Assembly (NCBI RefSeq): GCF_010731575.1
Contig: NZ_AP022617.1
Coordinates: forward strand, 3,968,001 to 4,032,000
From: Mycolicibacterium monacense
Lineage (GTDB): Bacteria > Actinomycetota > Actinomycetes > Mycobacteriales > Mycobacteriaceae
Length of the DNA stretch: 64,000 bases
Direction of reading: 5' to 3'
The notes beneath the pieces were generated by a model that was given only the letters and a program-made list of their open reading frames with translations, ran no database searches and was not told where the DNA came from. Below are positions 27,348-37,210 of the stretch, piece after piece (the first letter of the stretch is position 1; each line of letters opens with the position of its first letter). A program made the position numbers and the translations under genes.

Positions 27348-30300
27348 ATGGTTAGCCAAGAACAGCCGTCGACGTCGGCGATCGGTGATGAAGTACGCGC
27401 ATGGGTTGACGCCGCGAAGGCGGTGGTGTCGGCTCGGGAAGAAGTTGCTGGTTCTTCGGCCGCGCAGTCGGCGGCGCTTCGCGCTCGCACAGTGACGGCA
27501 CGGCGGGGCGATCTAGGCCTGTGGCACGTCATCCCTCTGCGTTTTGATGACCAGGCGCTCGTCCAGTGCCTAGCGCGGGCCGCGTGCCTCCCGCAGGTTC
27601 ACCCCGACGTTCAGCGTGAACTTGACCGCCTCACCACCGAGATCGCCGCCGCCACCGACGACTTGCGCAAGGTCACCGGCTTCGGACGGCTGCTGCTGTT
27701 CGGAGGAACACGAGACAAGGCTAACCAGGCCGCTCGCTTCCTCACCGACTATCACCGGTGGTTCCTGACCAGCGGTATAGGACCGGCCATCGAACAAGCG
27801 AGGCCGATCGACGACGACCGAATCCGCGCCCTTACGGCGCGCGACGCACTGGCCGACTGGGTGGGCTTCAAGGCCCAGTTGCCCAGCAACGGCGAAACGG
27901 CAGCAATCGAAGACTCGAAGACTTTCGCCATACTCCCGAACGCCATTGCCGTGATCCGTCGCGCAGCGGCAGAGGAGGCCTTACTACGGAGGTCCGCAGT
28001 CGACGCCGGCAATAACGTTCGGAACAAAGAGACTGACCGAATGCTGGCTGACATGTCAGTCGAACGGCTCCGTGAGGCGACGCGCGACAAGATCCGCGTC
28101 GGCGCTCTGACGGCCAACGGCATCACCAACGTGCTCGACGTGTTGGCCAACGAGGCAGTCCTCGAATACTTCGACGGTATCGGGCAGACCTCCGCGACCC
28201 GCATCCGGGCGGCGGCGCGAACACTGCGGCAGAACACATTCGACGAAATGCCGATGCGTATCGACATTAAGAACCGTACCTCCGAACACACGGAATTCCT
28301 CCGCAGCCTTCGCGCCTGGGATGCCGCGCGTCGCGCCTCCGCTTCGACTGCTGAAATGGCGATCGTTCAGGAACTGGCTCCTCTTGCGTCCGCAATCGAC
28401 AAGACGGTCAGCCATGCCATCGTCATTCCGACCGCCTCATCGACCGTCGAGGACTTCCGAGACGCCATTCAAATCGTCGCTCGAGTGGCACGTTCCATCG
28501 CCGACGCCCGAGACTCCGCCGTAAGCGGGGACCCGTGGGAGGACTTCCTCGCACGCCCGGCAGACTATTTCGCGCTGCTCGCCGAATTGGGCTTCATCAC
28601 TGAGGACGACGAGAAAGCCCACGGCGACTTACCCACGGAGATCATCGAAGCTGTACGTGATCTGGAGTTGAAGTGCGACCACCTCACAGCGTCACTGCGC
28701 GGTTACCAAAGCTTCGCGGCGCGGTTCGCCCTCGTTCAGCGGAAGGTGATCATCGGCGACGAGATGGGCCTGGGCAAGACCGTCGAAGCCATCGCCGCCT
28801 TGGCACACCTTCGAGCCAAGGGCGAGCAGAACTTCCTCGTTGTCTGTCCCGCGGCAGTGGTGACGAACTGGATTCGCGAAGTAACCGCCAAGTCGAAACT
28901 AAACGCACATCGTTTACACGGGCCTGACCGGCAGTGGGCGGCCAAGAACTGGCAACGCAATGGCGGCGTCGCCGTGACCACTTTCGAGACGCTGCGCTGG
29001 CTCACCGATAACGTTGCAGTACCGCAACTAGGCTGCGTAGTCGTCGACGAAGCGCACTACATCAAGAACCCCGATGCGCTTCGTACACAGAGGACTTCGC
29101 AGCTGATCGGTTCCTGCGAGCGAGCAATTCTGCTCACGGGAACACCGTTGGAGAATCGGCTGGACGAGTTCCGAAATCTCGTCGGTTACCTTCGCCCTGA
29201 TCTCATACTGGACGCCAACGAGTTCGCTCCGAAGAAGTTCCGTCGCCAAGTCGCACCTGCCTACCTTCGCCGCAATCAAGAAGACGTACTCACCGAGTTG
29301 CCCGACCTCGTCGAGGTCGAGGAGTGGGTGCCGATGTCGGGCGCGGATGCATCGGCGTATCGCGCGGCGGTGGAGCAACGCAACTTCATGGCGATGCGCC
29401 AAGCAAGTATGAGGCAGGGACTCAAGTCATCGAAGATGCAACGTCTGATCGAGATCGTCGAAGAGGCAGAGGATAACGGCCGCCGCGTCGTCGTCTTCTC
29501 GCACTTCCTTGACGTCCTCAGCGATGTGGCACGGCACATGCCCGGTCGAGTCGTCGGCCCTCTCACCGGTTCCGTAGCCGCCAGCCAACGCCAGGTGATG
29601 GTCGACGACTTCTCCGCCGCACAGAAGGGCGCTGTATTGGTGGCTCAGATCGTCGCCGGCGGCGTGGGTTTGAACATCCAAGCGGCATCCGTCGTCGTGA
29701 TCTGCGAACCGCAACTCAAGCCCACCACCGAGTGGCAGGCCATCGCCCGCGCACATCGCATGGGGCAGCTGGAATCCGTGCAGGTTCACCGGCTTCTTTC
29801 CGATGAAGGTGTCGATCAACGAGTGCGGGAGATCCTCGCAACGAAGAAACTTCTGTTCGAGAGCTTCGCGCGGGAGAGCGACATGGCCGCAAGCGCTCCC
29901 GAGGCCTATGACATCACCGAAGCCGAACTGGCGCGCGACATCATCGCCGCTGAACGCGAACGCCTTCTAGGCGGGTCGGCGCGTGCGTCGAACGGCGACG
30001 GTGTCAACGCGTCCGGAGCAGCGGTGTCGGCCGTGAGTGATAGGCGTGCGCGTCCTGTTCCATCGACGCCGACCGCGCCTACGTTTGTCGCTCAACCATT
30101 AGATGATTCGCGCTCAGCGCCGCCGTTGAGCACCGCCTCGTCTCAGGGGCAAGCGAAGCGCAGTGGACACACATCCCCATCGACTGTCGCCACATCTGGC
30201 CCAGCCAACGCCGACGGGCTCGCTCCCTACCTCGCGTTCGAGGAGCGCCTGGCGCCCATCTCGCGAGAATCCCCGGATCAGATCCTGAAGAATGTCGTGA

Positions 30301-30716
30301 AGATCGTGGCGGTCGAGGGGCCCGTGACCGGCTGGCGTATCCATGACGTCTACCGGTCGTGTTCCGCCGGAAGCGATACCTACGAGGAGTTCTCGCGGCT
30401 ACTGAACCGTGCGATCTCCGCGGCGGAGAAGCAAGGAATGATCGTCTCCGACAATCTTTTCAACCGGGCCGGGAACAAGCCGAGATCGTTCAGGCTCCCG
30501 ACACAAGTGCCCGCGAATGTTCGGCAGCTCGGACCACGAACGGTGGACATCGTCCCACCGGCGGAGTTGCGTCACCTCTGCGACAAGGTCTCAGGAGGCC
30601 GGCCATTGCCAGACGCGGAGATTTTGGCGCTCGTCGCAAAGAAGCTGAAGCTTCGAGGGCTCAGCGCAGCGGACCGCGACGCGATTCTTGCCGTACTCCG
30701 GCTGAACGCCCGATAG
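27348..30716 (+). CDS. SNF2-family ATPase with HhH-like region and C-terminal winged-helix-like tail
   Basis: The start is ATG 27348 (GGGGA upstream); a TTG at 27339 is possible. The product is 1122 residues. The N-terminal ~440 residues include a helix-hairpin-helix-like segment (LEYFDGIGQTSATRIRAAAR, about 275) and otherwise unassigned helices. The SNF2 ATPase occupies ~450-880: IGDEMGLGKTVEAIAAL, VVVDEAHYIKN, ILLTGTPLENRL, and the C-terminal lobe with AGGVGLNIQAAS and AIARAHRMGQ. After a low-complexity linker, ~200 C-terminal residues include a winged-helix-like stretch (VTGWRIHDVYRSCS). It is divergent from the DUF3883 helicase and convergent with the cytosine methyltransferase. A role in target surveillance or restriction is inferred from context. 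Confidence 0.85.
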   Translation: MVSQEQPSTSAIGDEVRAWVDAAKAVVSAREEVAGSSAAQSAALRARTVTARRGDLGLWHVIPLRFDDQALVQCLARAACLPQVHPDVQRELDRLTTEIAAATDDLRKVTGFGRLLLFGGTRDKANQAARFLTDYHRWFLTSGIGPAIEQARPIDDDRIRALTARDALADWVGFKAQLPSNGETAAIEDSKTFAILPNAIAVIRRAAAEEALLRRSAVDAGNNVRNKETDRMLADMSVERLREATRDKIRVGALTANGITNVLDVLANEAVLEYFDGIGQTSATRIRAAARTLRQNTFDEMPMRIDIKNRTSEHTEFLRSLRAWDAARRASASTAEMAIVQELAPLASAIDKTVSHAIVIPTASSTVEDFRDAIQIVARVARSIADARDSAVSGDPWEDFLARPADYFALLAELGFITEDDEKAHGDLPTEIIEAVRDLELKCDHLTASLRGYQSFAARFALVQRKVIIGDEMGLGKTVEAIAALAHLRAKGEQNFLVVCPAAVVTNWIREVTAKSKLNAHRLHGPDRQWAAKNWQRNGGVAVTTFETLRWLTDNVAVPQLGCVVVDEAHYIKNPDALRTQRTSQLIGSCERAILLTGTPLENRLDEFRNLVGYLRPDLILDANEFAPKKFRRQVAPAYLRRNQEDVLTELPDLVEVEEWVPMSGADASAYRAAVEQRNFMAMRQASMRQGLKSSKMQRLIEIVEEAEDNGRRVVVFSHFLDVLSDVARHMPGRVVGPLTGSVAASQRQVMVDDFSAAQKGAVLVAQIVAGGVGLNIQAASVVVICEPQLKPTTEWQAIARAHRMGQLESVQVHRLLSDEGVDQRVREILATKKLLFESFARESDMAASAPEAYDITEAELARDIIAAERERLLGGSARASNGDGVNASGAAVSAVSDRRARPVPSTPTAPTFVAQPLDDSRSAPPLSTASSQGQAKRSGHTSPSTVATSGPANADGLAPYLAFEERLAPISRESPDQILKNVVKIVAVEGPVTGWRIHDVYRSCSAGSDTYEEFSRLLNRAISAAEKQGMIVSDNLFNRAGNKPRSFRLPTQVPANVRQLGPRTVDIVPPAELRHLCDKVSGGRPLPDAEILALVAKKLKLRGLSAADRDAILAVLRLNAR

Positions 30717-30740
30717 GCGCCGACCCTGCACCCCTCAGTC

Positions 30741-31838
30741 TCATGCCAGTGCTGCGCGAATGTGGCGTGCCAACGCCGCTGCGAGACCAACAGGTACAGC
30801 GTTGCCGATCTGTCTAGCGATCTCGGTCTTCGAGCCGCACCAAACAAAGGATTCGGGGAAATCCTGTAGTTGAGCCGCCTCAAGATGGGTGATCACGCGG
30901 TTGACCCGTCGCCGCGGATCGCTCGGATCCCATTGTGGGTGCAGGTATTGCCCCTTCTCCGGCTTGAAGAATTCAATGCGGATCGTCAAAGACGGCGCGT
31001 CCCAACGCATGCGGCCCATGACGTCGGTCGTTCCGGTCGGCTTGTTTCGCCAACAAGCCGACAGCAGTTCATCGGGTAGATCGAATCTTCCGCCGCCCGG
31101 GGGAATGCAGTCGTAACGCTGGAGGGACCGTTCACGCGGACTACGGCCGAAGTGTAGATCCAACCACTTGAACGGTCCGGGTACGACTTCGCCGAAGAAG
31201 GTGGTTCGAGCGTCGGGTAGGGAGGTCGTCGAGGGCCGCTCAGGAAGCGTCCCGATGCGGTCGCGGACAGTCATCCACGGTTCGAGGTCCACCGTCGGCG
31301 TCTTCGAGTGAGTGGGAGGCGGCAGGTCGACTCTTCCGACCCGAGAGCCGATGACGATTGTGCGTGGACGGCGCTGCGCCACACCGTAGTCGGCCGCGAG
31401 AAGCACCCCGTGGGTCAATTCGTAGCGACTGATCATTCCGTGCTCCGCCTCGTCCAACAGCAGTTGGAATTCGGCACTATTTCGGAACCGCTGAACATTC
31501 TCGATGACGAACACCCGCGGGTTCGCGCGTTCGACCACCTCGAGATAACGCTTCCAAAGCTTGTTCCGAGGGTCGTTGACGTCCTTACTGCCCAAGTTCG
31601 AGAAACCCTGACATGGCGGACCGCCGATGACTACATCCGCGTGGGGTACCTCGCCCTTGAGAGCCTCGTCGATGTCTCCCCAGAAGATGTGGTCCTCGCC
31701 GAAGTTGGCGGCGTAGGTCGCGGCGGCGTGGAGGTTCAACTCGACGGAGAACACCGGATCGAAGCCCTGCGGCTTGAAGCCGGCGGTCATACCCCCACAA
31801 CCTGCGAATAGGTCGATCAGCTTCAGGGACTGCGCCAC
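30741..31838 (-). CDS. dcm: DNA (cytosine-5-)-methyltransferase
   Basis: At 365 residues with a GTG start it shows all main C5-methyltransferase motifs: I (DLFAGCGGMTAGF, SAM binding), IV (GGPPCQGFS, catalytic Cys), VI (VIENV), VIII (QRRPRTIVIG) and X (QIGNAVPVGL). The target-recognition region is about 200-300. It methylates cytosine at C5 in a specific but unknown sequence. It is divergent, 62 nt away, from a Vsr repair endonuclease, which normally repairs the T:G mismatches that follow 5mC deamination, and close to a likely restriction endonuclease. Confidence 0.95.
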   Translation of the reverse strand: MAQSLKLIDLFAGCGGMTAGFKPQGFDPVFSVELNLHAAATYAANFGEDHIFWGDIDEALKGEVPHADVVIGGPPCQGFSNLGSKDVNDPRNKLWKRYLEVVERANPRVFVIENVQRFRNSAEFQLLLDEAEHGMISRYELTHGVLLAADYGVAQRRPRTIVIGSRVGRVDLPPPTHSKTPTVDLEPWMTVRDRIGTLPERPSTTSLPDARTTFFGEVVPGPFKWLDLHFGRSPRERSLQRYDCIPPGGGRFDLPDELLSACWRNKPTGTTDVMGRMRWDAPSLTIRIEFFKPEKGQYLHPQWDPSDPRRRVNRVITHLEAAQLQDFPESFVWCGSKTEIARQIGNAVPVGLAAALARHIRAALA

Positions 31839-31900
31839 GCCAACATGCTAGGCAGCTGGACCGACAGACCACCGCTAGGCTCACCGATTACTGTGGATGG

Positions 31901-32338
31901 ATGGCCGACTCTTGGGCCTCCTCGCCTGGCGTAAGGGCGAGCATGCGGTCGAACAAGGGCAGGGATACCAAGCCCGAGGTCGCTCTGCGATCCGCCGTGC
32001 ACGCGTTGGGGCTGCGGTACCGCGTGTCGACTCGCCCCGTGAAGGAGATACGGCGTACCGCCGACCTCGTGTTCTCACGCGCGAAGGTCGCGGTATTCCT
32101 CGACGGCTGTTTCTGGCACGGCTGTCCCGATCACCACACCGTCGCCGTTACGAACGGAGAGTTCTGGGCCGCGAAGGTCGAAGCCAACCGGGCCCGGGAC
32201 CGCGATACCGACCGCAAGCTGGCCGACGCTGGGTGGGTGACCGTCCGGATCTGGGAACACGAGGACCCCCTGGTCGCTGCGCACCGAATACAAGACGTGG
32301 TTGTGGAACGTAGTGAGTCGAGACGCGGAACTGGCTAA
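31901..32338 (+). CDS. vsr: Very short patch repair endonuclease
   Basis: This 145-residue protein has the Vsr signature: RDTKPEVALRSAVHALGLRY near the N-terminus, then TADLVFSRAKVAVFLDGCFW and HGCPDHHT with the active-site Asp and zinc-binding Cys/His residues, and FWAAKVEANRARD. Vsr nicks DNA 5' of the mismatched T at deaminated 5-methylcytosine. It is divergent from the cytosine methyltransferase, the standard partnership. Whether the true start is 31901 or the in-frame Met 14 codons later is open; the core is unaffected. Confidence 0.93.
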   Translation: MADSWASSPGVRASMRSNKGRDTKPEVALRSAVHALGLRYRVSTRPVKEIRRTADLVFSRAKVAVFLDGCFWHGCPDHHTVAVTNGEFWAAKVEANRARDRDTDRKLADAGWVTVRIWEHEDPLVAAHRIQDVVVERSESRRGTG

Positions 32339-32399
32339 GGGCCTCGATCACCATTGACCGCACAATGACCGCTGGCGAGTAACTCGAGGACCGCCCGTT

Positions 32400-33770
32400 C
32401 TATAAGGAAATCACTTCCTCGGGACGGCGGTGTGTCACAGCCGCCCCATACTCGTCGACCGTCGACGCCAACAGGGCGTCCAGATCGCCGCCGTAGTTCG
32501 CTTGGACCATCCGACGCACTGTGGCAGCAAGTGTTCCCCCGGCGATCAGCACGACTGGATACTGGTCGTCGATGATCTCCACCTGAGCCTGACGCGAGAA
32601 GGATCCCGTCGTCACGTAGACGCCGATCCATCCACGGCGTAATCGGGCCACAACACGGGCAACCTGCTCGGGCGACACCGACGAAGTCGGCTGGATGCAC
32701 TTCGCCTGTCCGAGGACAACGACCGGCGTACTGGCCTTTAAAGACCCCATATCGATTCGACCGATGAAATCGACACCGCCGTCGCCTGACGATCTGGACA
32801 ACCACCCCTCCTTGTACCGAGCGCCGGACTCTCGAAAGACCTCTGCGGCGACCCTCGATGCCAGCAGCTCGAACGCGTGCTTTCGACCGTCATAGAACTT
32901 GTAAAGCGTTTGTAAGGTGGCCGCCTCTGCTGATCCGCTGGCGGGCTGCTGCTCTTTGCTGCTTTGGACAGCGCTTGCAAGCACTCGCCGTCGGATCCCG
33001 GGGATGGCGAGCCGCCCTTGTCTGACCCAACGAATCCAGGACTCCGGCGCATGGCGGAGGGTTTCGCCAGCGGCGAGGGCAGCGTTTCTCCGGTCATCGA
33101 TCCAGCGGAAGTCGACGCCATCGATTTCGCCACCCGATACGACAGCGAGATCGAGCGAGAGATTGGGAAAACTGCGGCCCGTCTCGGGATCGCGCTGAAC
33201 GACGTGCTCCAAGCGCTCAATGATCGCGGCTCCGCAGAATTCCACATGTCCTTTCACTACCGCTCGACCGGCACGATGGACAGTGACCGCACGAAAAAGG
33301 AACAGTGGTGGCGCCAGCAGCCGCTCCTCTCGGGTAGTCCCCGCGTGCAGGCGGGCCGCTTCAAGCAGTAATCGGTTGCCTTTGGTCTCTCCGGGCAGCC
33401 CAACGGTAGACGGCTTGTGGTCGCCGAAGTATCGAACGTGTCCGTGATCAAGGTCGAACTCGTCATGCCATGGATTCGTCTCGTGGCCGGCCTTCCACGG
33501 GCTGGATCGGATGGCAATCAGAGCTCGTCTGGAACGGTCCGGACCGACCACTTCCGCTGGTGCATTGATGCCCGCCTCGAGCATGACCTTCGGTAATCCC
33601 AAGCCTCCGGGACTCGTTAGCCAATGGTAGTTGACGAACCCATCAAGCTCGACGTCGCGTTGGTTAGCCCCTTGCGCGTACCGCAGTTCGTCGCCTACGA
33701 ACACTAACCGCGGTTTGTTGGCCACTTCGGCCGAGGCTGCCCAGGCGATGTCTGCTTTCGGCCCGTTCAT
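32400..33770 (-). CDS. Restriction endonuclease, AspBHI-like N-terminus and Mrr-like catalytic domain
   Basis: At 456 residues, the N-terminal part (ANQRDVELDGFVNYHWL, then WHDEFDLDHGHVRYFGDHKP) resembles the SRA-like N-domain of AspBHI-type enzymes, several of which recognise 5-methylcytosine. The C-terminal part has an Mrr/PD-(D/E)XK-type active site: GDGGVDFIGRIDM, then VVLGQAKCIQP (Q-x-K variant). The stop is 61 nt from the vsr end, convergent. It could be the restriction partner of the neighbouring C5 methyltransferase or a methyl-dependent enzyme; the second would need a sequence context that avoids self-cleavage. The ATG at 33770 lacks a strong Shine-Dalgarno sequence. Confidence 0.78.
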   Translation of the reverse strand: MNGPKADIAWAASAEVANKPRLVFVGDELRYAQGANQRDVELDGFVNYHWLTSPGGLGLPKVMLEAGINAPAEVVGPDRSRRALIAIRSSPWKAGHETNPWHDEFDLDHGHVRYFGDHKPSTVGLPGETKGNRLLLEAARLHAGTTREERLLAPPLFLFRAVTVHRAGRAVVKGHVEFCGAAIIERLEHVVQRDPETGRSFPNLSLDLAVVSGGEIDGVDFRWIDDRRNAALAAGETLRHAPESWIRWVRQGRLAIPGIRRRVLASAVQSSKEQQPASGSAEAATLQTLYKFYDGRKHAFELLASRVAAEVFRESGARYKEGWLSRSSGDGGVDFIGRIDMGSLKASTPVVVLGQAKCIQPTSSVSPEQVARVVARLRRGWIGVYVTTGSFSRQAQVEIIDDQYPVVLIAGGTLAATVRRMVQANYGGDLDALLASTVDEYGAAVTHRRPEEVISL

Positions 33771-33951
33771 GACGCCCCTGCCCGACGGCTCCCCAACGGA
33801 GCCGTGTATCGCTGATCAGGTTAGCGTCAGACCGATCGGTTAATCGGCGGATAACTGAGCCGGCCGGTGCAGGCGCCATCATGCGTATCGGTGTGGGTAC
33901 CGCAGGATGCCGTCAAGCCTGCTGACAATAGTCGTCAGAACTGCAGCGCAA

Positions 33952-35706
33952 TTAGAACGGTGCAGATCCGGTCTCCCAATAATGAGTCCAAGAGAGGTTT
34001 TGGCTCACGACGCCGAATTCGTTGAGCCAGGCGGGTTCTGAACCGGAGAACACGTTCGCGATGTAGCGTACTTCATCGAGGTGAGGTCCGTCCGGGTGTA
34101 CTGATACCAGCGCAAGTCGGTGATTTGGAGCGGCGTTGAGCGCGAGCAGAACCTCGGTACGGGTGATGGTGAACGTGTCGGCTCCCGTAATGCGCGCTCT
34201 GACTTCGATCCGCAGATTCACGTCCCCGGCGCGTTCGGACAGTATGTCGAAACCGGGGTTATTGAAAGGCTGTTCGACAGGAGTGCGACCGAGCGAACGC
34301 TCCGCCGCGAGTACCGCCTCGATGCCTCTACGCTCGATGGCTTTACGGTTTGCGGCGTCGACGGGCGTCGAGGGTCCTGAATTGGCCGTGGGTGCCGGCA
34401 TGACGAGCGCCGCCGAAACGATTCTCGGCGGCAGTGGGTTCATTCGGAGTTGTCTATCGATCTGCGCAAGCCGTAGCTCGAGGCGCGCAATCAAGTCGTC
34501 GGCCCGCCGGCGTAATGCATCCCCAGAAGTGCGGACACGCCTCCCGTCCTCGGCGGCTGAGTCGGTGCGAGACGCCTCTGTTTCAAGACGGCTGATCTCA
34601 CGCCCTAGTCGTTCCTTCACTGCGGCAGTGAGGCGTTCGTACTCGGTCGTCCTACGTGAGACGGCATGTTCGGCGAATGAAGGTAACTGGTGGGCGATCA
34701 CCCATGAAGTAGCGGTAGCTTCAGCCTGCGCAAGCCATGACTCGTCTTCGATCCTCGGTCCCACAGGAGACTTGTAATCCAGATAGGGGGCTGGTCCAGC
34801 GTCGACAACCGCCCCTTTGGCGTCGGTGACTACGTATCCGAAGCCTCGTGCGATCGTCGTGCCCGTTGCGTCCCGCACGGCGTTCAGCACACCCACTAGA
34901 AGCGACGGCTCTTCGATATTGTCGGCTTCCAGAACCGTGCCGTGCTCGAGCGCGTCCTGGAGCCGGTCGACGGTGAGGCGAAGTACCGCATCGTGAAGTG
35001 GGTGACCGGGCGCTAGGAGCTCGGCGCGCTCGACGCCTGGCCCTTCGAGCTTTGTCAGGTCAAAGCTCACGCGGTGATAGCGGCGAGCGATAGGAGCTCT
35101 CGTAGACTCACGTATCCGCGGCGGCACATGCGTGATCTCATACCGTTCCTTTTCGCGGGTGTCGATTCGTCCGCCCAGTTGTCGGAACGCCTCCGTGAAT
35201 GCGTCACGGATGAAGTGAGGCTGCAGGCGTCGGGCGCGTGCTTCCTCCATTTCCTCTCGGAGCTTGTCAAGATCGTCCGGCGGCAGAACGTCGTGCGTGA
35301 GGGCGTGATCAGCGATGAGCTCTTGGAGGCCTTCGACGATGCCTGCGTCGATCGTCTTCTGCATCCGCTGCCGCACCTCTTCTCGCTCTCCGTAGCGAAT
35401 CGCATCTCGGAGGAGGTCGGCGAGCTTGATGTTCACCATCGGGGTTCCGAGGACGTCGAAGACCTTGCCGCCGTACGCAGCTCGTTGCTCTTGAATCTTG
35501 TCGAGGAGACGCCGGAACACTTCGCCTTCGCGAGTGTCCCGCGCGACCATGTTCCAGAGTTGGCAGACATTCTTCTGACCGATCCGGTGTATACGGCCGA
35601 ACCGTTGCTCAATGCGATTCGGGTTCCATGGGAGGTCGTAATTCACCATGAGGTGTGCTGCCTGCAGATTCAGGCCTTCGCCTGCCGCGTCGGTTGCAAC
35701 GAGCCA
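33952..35706 (-). pseudogene. DUF3883 helicase, C-terminal half (paralogue of the left helicase)
   Basis: The frame enters at helicase motif V ([19 protein letters not shown]) and continues through [10 protein letters not shown] to a DUF3883 domain (NNPGFDILSERAGDVNLRIE) and the end. It is collinear with the back half of the helicase at 23816-27226, clearly a paralogue rather than a copy. The N-terminal ~550 residues, with Walker A and DEAH, are missing. Upstream of ~35706 the DNA belongs to metI on the other strand. It cannot act as an ATPase. The DUF3883 part might still be made only if an internal start is used. Confidence 0.85.
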
Positions 35707-35708
35707 TC
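35698..35708. other. Right recombination junction of the defence island
   Basis: Minus-strand helicase homology begins at LVATDAAG and plus-strand MetI homology begins at IVVLVGVPLG within ~10 nt of each other. Both genes lose their 5' parts here, the mirror image of the left junction. No repeats shared with the left junction were seen by eye. Confidence 0.65.
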
Positions 35709-36311
35709 GTGGTGCTCGTCGGCGTCCCACTCGGCGCGCTCGTCCACAACCTGGCGCCCGGTGGCCTGTTCGAAAACCCCGGGTTGCACACGGCGTTGAG
35801 CTGGGCCATCAGCATCGGACGGTCGCTGCCGTTCCTGATCCTGATGGCCGCGATCATGCCGTTCACCCGTTTCATCACCGGCACCAATATCGGGATCGCC
35901 GCCGCCGTGGTGCCGATGTCGCTGGCCGGGATCGCGTTCTTCACCCGGATCGTCGAGAACTCGCTGCGCTCGGTCCCGCCGTCGGTGGTCCAGGTGGCCC
36001 GCGCCGCGGGCGGATCGCGGGTGCAGATCATCCGCACCGCCCAGCTCACCGAGGCCGTGCCGTCGATCCTGGGCGGCCTGACCATCAACATCATCGCGAT
36101 GATCGAGTACTCCGCGATCGCCGGCACCATCGGCGCGGGCGGGATCGGTTATGTCGCAGTGACTTACGGCTACCAGCGCTTCGACCAGGGCGTCATGCTG
36201 GCCACCATCGTCATCCTCGTCGTCACCGTCGCCGCCGTGCAGTTGATCGGCGACGCCCTGGTCCGCTTCACCACCCCGCATGCCCGCGTGAGAGGAACCG
36301 TCAACGCATGA
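35700..36311 (+). pseudogene. metI: Methionine ABC transporter permease MetI, 5' truncated
   Basis: The ~200 residues from VVLVGVPLGALVHN onward match MetI: the NIG/SIGRSLPFLILMAAIMPFTR segment, the ABC coupling region VARAAGGSRVQIIRTAQLTE, and the C-terminal helices. About 25-30 N-terminal residues, including the first helix and start codon, are absent, and no metN ATPase gene lies upstream. In the normal metNIQ order both would be here, so island entry seems to have removed them. The end overlaps metQ by ATGA. Confidence 0.85.
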
Positions 36312-37201
36312 CCGCCACCGAAGTCGACAGCTCCGACCACGGGTTCGAACTCAAGAAGAGACCAACGTGGATCTGGATCGCCGAGAGCCTGGTGCTCGTG
36401 GTGGCCGTGCTCGTCGCCGGCCGGTTCCTGTTCTTCGGGAAAGCGCAGTCGGCGAACGAGATTCCCGGGGCGACGCTGATCGTCGCCACCAACGAGGGCA
36501 ACGCCGCCGAGCAGGCGCTCATCGAGTACATCTCCCGCGAGGTCGCACCCCGGCACGGCATCAAGGTCGGGTTCCGCGGGCTGGCGGACAGCAACACCAT
36601 CAACCGCGCCGTGAGCGACGGTGAGGTCGCCGGCACCATCTACCAGCACAAGCTGTGGCTCGGGCAGGTGCTGGAGGCCAACCCGGACTTCCAGGAGGAA
36701 GCCGCCACGCCGGTGTTCCGGTGGGGCTTCGGCATCTGGTCGGACAAGTACACCGACGTCAACCAGCTGCCCGACGGGGCGAACGTGTCGCTGTACTCCG
36801 ATCCCGCCAACGAGGCCCAGGGCCTGTGGCTACTCGAGCGTGCCGGCCTGATCACGCTGAACCCGGCCGTCGACAAGTGGACGGCGACGCAGAAGGACAT
36901 CGTCGCGAATCCGAAGAATCTGAAGTTCACGCTGCTCGACTTCGCCGCGCAGTCCCGCTCGCTGCCCGATCTCGACGCGGCGGTGGGCTACACCGAGTAC
37001 TACCTGGCGGCCAAGATCCCGCTGCAACAGCAGATCTTCGCTCCACCGGCCCCGGACGAGTTCGCCGGGCAGCTGACCATCGGCAGCCGCTGGGCCGACA
37101 CCGACAACATCAAGAAACTGGTCGAGACATTCAAGGACCCGGCCGTGCAGCAGTTCCTGGCCACTGATCCCAGCGTCAAGGGGATCCTGCTGCCGCTGTG
37201 A
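36308..37201 (+). CDS. metQ: MetQ/NlpA-family methionine-binding protein, membrane-anchored
   Basis: This 297-residue protein starts at ATG 36308, overlapping the metI stop. After a cytoplasmic ~20 residues there is one hydrophobic helix (IAESLVLVVAVLVAGRFLFF) with no lipobox Cys. The NlpA/MetQ ligand domain follows (ATLIVATNEGNAAEQALIEY, DAAVGYTEYYLAAKIPLQQQ). Family members bind methionine for the MetNI transporter, usually as lipoproteins; the uncleaved-helix anchor seen here is less common. With metN absent and metI broken, it is probably an orphan at this site. Confidence 0.88.
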   Translation: MTATEVDSSDHGFELKKRPTWIWIAESLVLVVAVLVAGRFLFFGKAQSANEIPGATLIVATNEGNAAEQALIEYISREVAPRHGIKVGFRGLADSNTINRAVSDGEVAGTIYQHKLWLGQVLEANPDFQEEAATPVFRWGFGIWSDKYTDVNQLPDGANVSLYSDPANEAQGLWLLERAGLITLNPAVDKWTATQKDIVANPKNLKFTLLDFAAQSRSLPDLDAAVGYTEYYLAAKIPLQQQIFAPPAPDEFAGQLTIGSRWADTDNIKKLVETFKDPAVQQFLATDPSVKGILLPL

Positions 37202-37210
37202 CCTCGATGC

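Noticed and set aside
35648..36307. Upstream extension of the MetQ frame into the island
   Set aside because: Out-of-frame reading of metI and helicase DNA; the ATGA overlap fixes metQ at 36308.
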